Positions 62,321-64,000 of a stretch of DNA of 64,000 nt are shown one piece after another. The DNA comes from Imbricaverruca yamaguchii. Its lineage: Eukaryota > Arthropoda > Thecostraca > Neoverrucidae. The notes below the pieces were generated by a model, which was given only the letters and a program-made list of their open reading frames with translations, searched no databases and was not told the origin of the DNA. Every line of letters begins with the position of its first letter. The stretch's first letter is position 1. The stretch covers positions 1,199,501 to 1,263,500 of the forward strand of contig JAOTOL010001645.1 in NCBI GenBank assembly GCA_034440575.1, given 5' to 3'. The translations under genes and the position numbers were made by a program.

Positions 62321-64000
62321 CGACAGCTGACGCCGTCACAACCGCGGTTAGAGATTACACTGGCGGCCACTGTCCAGGGGCCGCGAACAACACATAGAGC
62401 CAGACACACCACAGATCACGGTGAGCGGGGCAGACCAATATAGCACTGCTCTTAGTATTACCAGCACCGGCAAACCCAGACACACGCTCCAGCCCATCAC
62501 CGACCCCGATCGATTGTATCACCGTACACACGGGTACGCAGATACACGTGAATGACACGGACAGTCACTGTGTCATGACACGTACACCCAATAATGAATA
62601 ACAATACGGAGCACCGACCGGGTGGCACCGCTCCGGAGACGAGTGGACACACACACACCCCATTCAGCACAACACGTGACTCGAACGCTGGCCGCCATAC
62701 AATACGACACAAACCCGCGACGACCCGACGCGAGCCGGTCCGGCCCACACTGCCGCAACGCAGAGTTGCGGCCCAAACGACGCGCACGCTCCGTCACCCG
62801 CATGCGTCGCCTGAAGTTTGCTTCACGAACACCGAAATCGGCCGCGACACCGGCCCGTTAGTTATTGTGGTTACGGGGCGCATCGACTGCACATATAACA
62901 TGGCGCCAATAACTTATAAGCTTATAGACGGCACCGGTCCAGCGGCGTCGGACGGCGCTCTGCAGACGTCGCGCGGTGGCCGCTGCGTCCCGGCTGGCGT
63001 GCACAACGCGCCGACAGGCATCAGTGCGGAGAGGGACCAGGAGGCCAGCATCGCTGGACGGGCCTCCGAGGCGCGACACGTCGCCGAGTGAGCGCAGGGC
63101 ATTCTCCTGGACCTGTAGCTCCCTGGCGACAATACACAACGGCGAGCCGACATGGCAAGCCGATCAGACTCATGGCGTCCTTCACAAACACACATGATGG
63201 CAGTTCAGCATCATCATATACATACGAATATACGTGCCCATTTATATATATATACATATATATAAATATATACATATATATTGTCGCTGTCCATACCCCA
63301 CTAAATACTTAAACACCTAATTCACTGCCAGTTCTTCATGCAGGCTACTGGTTGGTTCTGGCAGCAGTTCACGACGTGGCTTATCGACGTCTCAACTTCG
63401 GTCCCTCTGTCTGTCCAGTAGCAGTGTGGGAGACGGGCCGTCGCTGGTGACCCGAGTCGAGGTGACCGCCTGAGGGACCACGAGGGGCGGGGTAACAATA
63501 CCGACTGTACTCCGTGAGGGGAGGGGATGCCTGAGGACCACGTGGGAGCAGCAGCACGGGTTTTGGTCCACGTGTCGAGACTGAGAGACCACATACAAGC
63601 AACACCACGGGACCATCGTCCGCATCACGGAGCCTGCGCCAGAGATCATGAAGAGGGGCAATAACACGGGGCTGTCGACCTCATACGCACACACAACACT
63701 CACTTCCTCCCACGAGTGGAGCGAGCGGGTGGCCCAGGTCGGCCGGCCAGCAGCGGGTTTGGCACCGCCACTGCGTCGTGTTAACCTTTTGAACACGGCG
63801 GCGGCGTCGCCGGTGCGCCATAAAATGCCAGTGGCGCACGGCTCGAGCGTCGCCAGTCGCCCGCGACGTGTTCTACCGAGCATCAGCGCACGGACCACTA
63901 ACCGCGCTGGCACCAGTCGCCGCGCTCACGGCGGATGCCTGCCGGGGTTGAAGGTCACGTGTGCACGTGTCTCCAGCACCGTCGCTTCAGGCCGCGGCAT

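Larger units (their letters stand above)
56921..64000. other. Region downstream of the phosphatase gene, repeat-rich
   Basis: No gene recognised with confidence. GA microsatellite at 58495-58640. Poly-C runs at 59250 and 59827. Minisatellites at 59650-61080, 61730-61920 and 62119-62320. A 190-bp duplication (60645/61444). AT repeat at 63240-63285. At 63,703-63,912 a minus-strand frame ending at a good donor (GAGGAA|GTGAGT) could be an exon (GDAAAVFKRLTRRSGG), but the plus strand is open there too. Confidence 0.5.

Noticed and set aside
63703..63913. Exon of a further minus-strand gene
   Set aside because: A good donor exists but no acceptor or domain could be fixed and the plus strand is also open; left as a possibility only.

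Overview
The window is nuclear DNA of an animal. Its genes are split by GT-AG introns, with short GC-rich exons set in long repeat-filled introns. There are no bacterial-style operons, ribosome binding sites or CRISPR arrays. The encoded proteins (a LOTUS/Tudor piRNA-pathway protein, a Rab39 GTPase, a DUSP14-type phosphatase) and the tRNA-derived SINEs point to a bilaterian invertebrate. The Rab39 sequence resembles the arthropod form, so an arthropod such as a crustacean is my best guess. No species can be named.

Three genes can be rebuilt exon by exon with consistent reading phases. (1) Minus strand, 28,058 down to at least 4,663: a LOTUS-Tudor protein of the TDRD5/TDRD7 (Tejas/Tapas) family. 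Sixteen coding exons were joined (A to P, where N is followed by N2 and then P). They give two LOTUS domains in the first exon, two more spread over exons C-F, one extended Tudor domain over exons G-L, and a low-complexity tail. The last exon or exons are uncertain; candidates lie at 770-852 and 496-709. (2) Plus strand, 41,194-45,450: a complete four-exon Rab39-type GTPase of 217 residues with a C-terminal Cys-Cys prenylation motif. (3) Plus strand, 50,617-56,920: a three-exon dual-specificity phosphatase of the DUSP14 type, 274 residues as modelled.

The rest is intron and intergenic DNA. It holds a decayed non-LTR retrotransposon (20.5-23.0 kb) inside the intron that splits LOTUS domain 4. 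It also holds several tRNA-derived SINEs with target-site duplications, a 160-bp foldback element (11.95-12.11 kb) and many minisatellites. Two blocks (about 28.2-31.6 and 33.0-35.3 kb) are strongly CpG-depleted. Repeat copies inside them carry TG/CA where their relatives outside keep CG.

The most unusual pattern is that many minisatellites sit directly on splice sites and have copied them. The 3' splice sites of LOTUS-Tudor exons K, L and M and of Rab39 exon 4, and the 5' splice site of exon D, are all embedded in tandem arrays whose units contain the splice signal. At several of them the unit also contains the first bases of the exon. Two further minisatellites lie inside coding exons and expand in frame.
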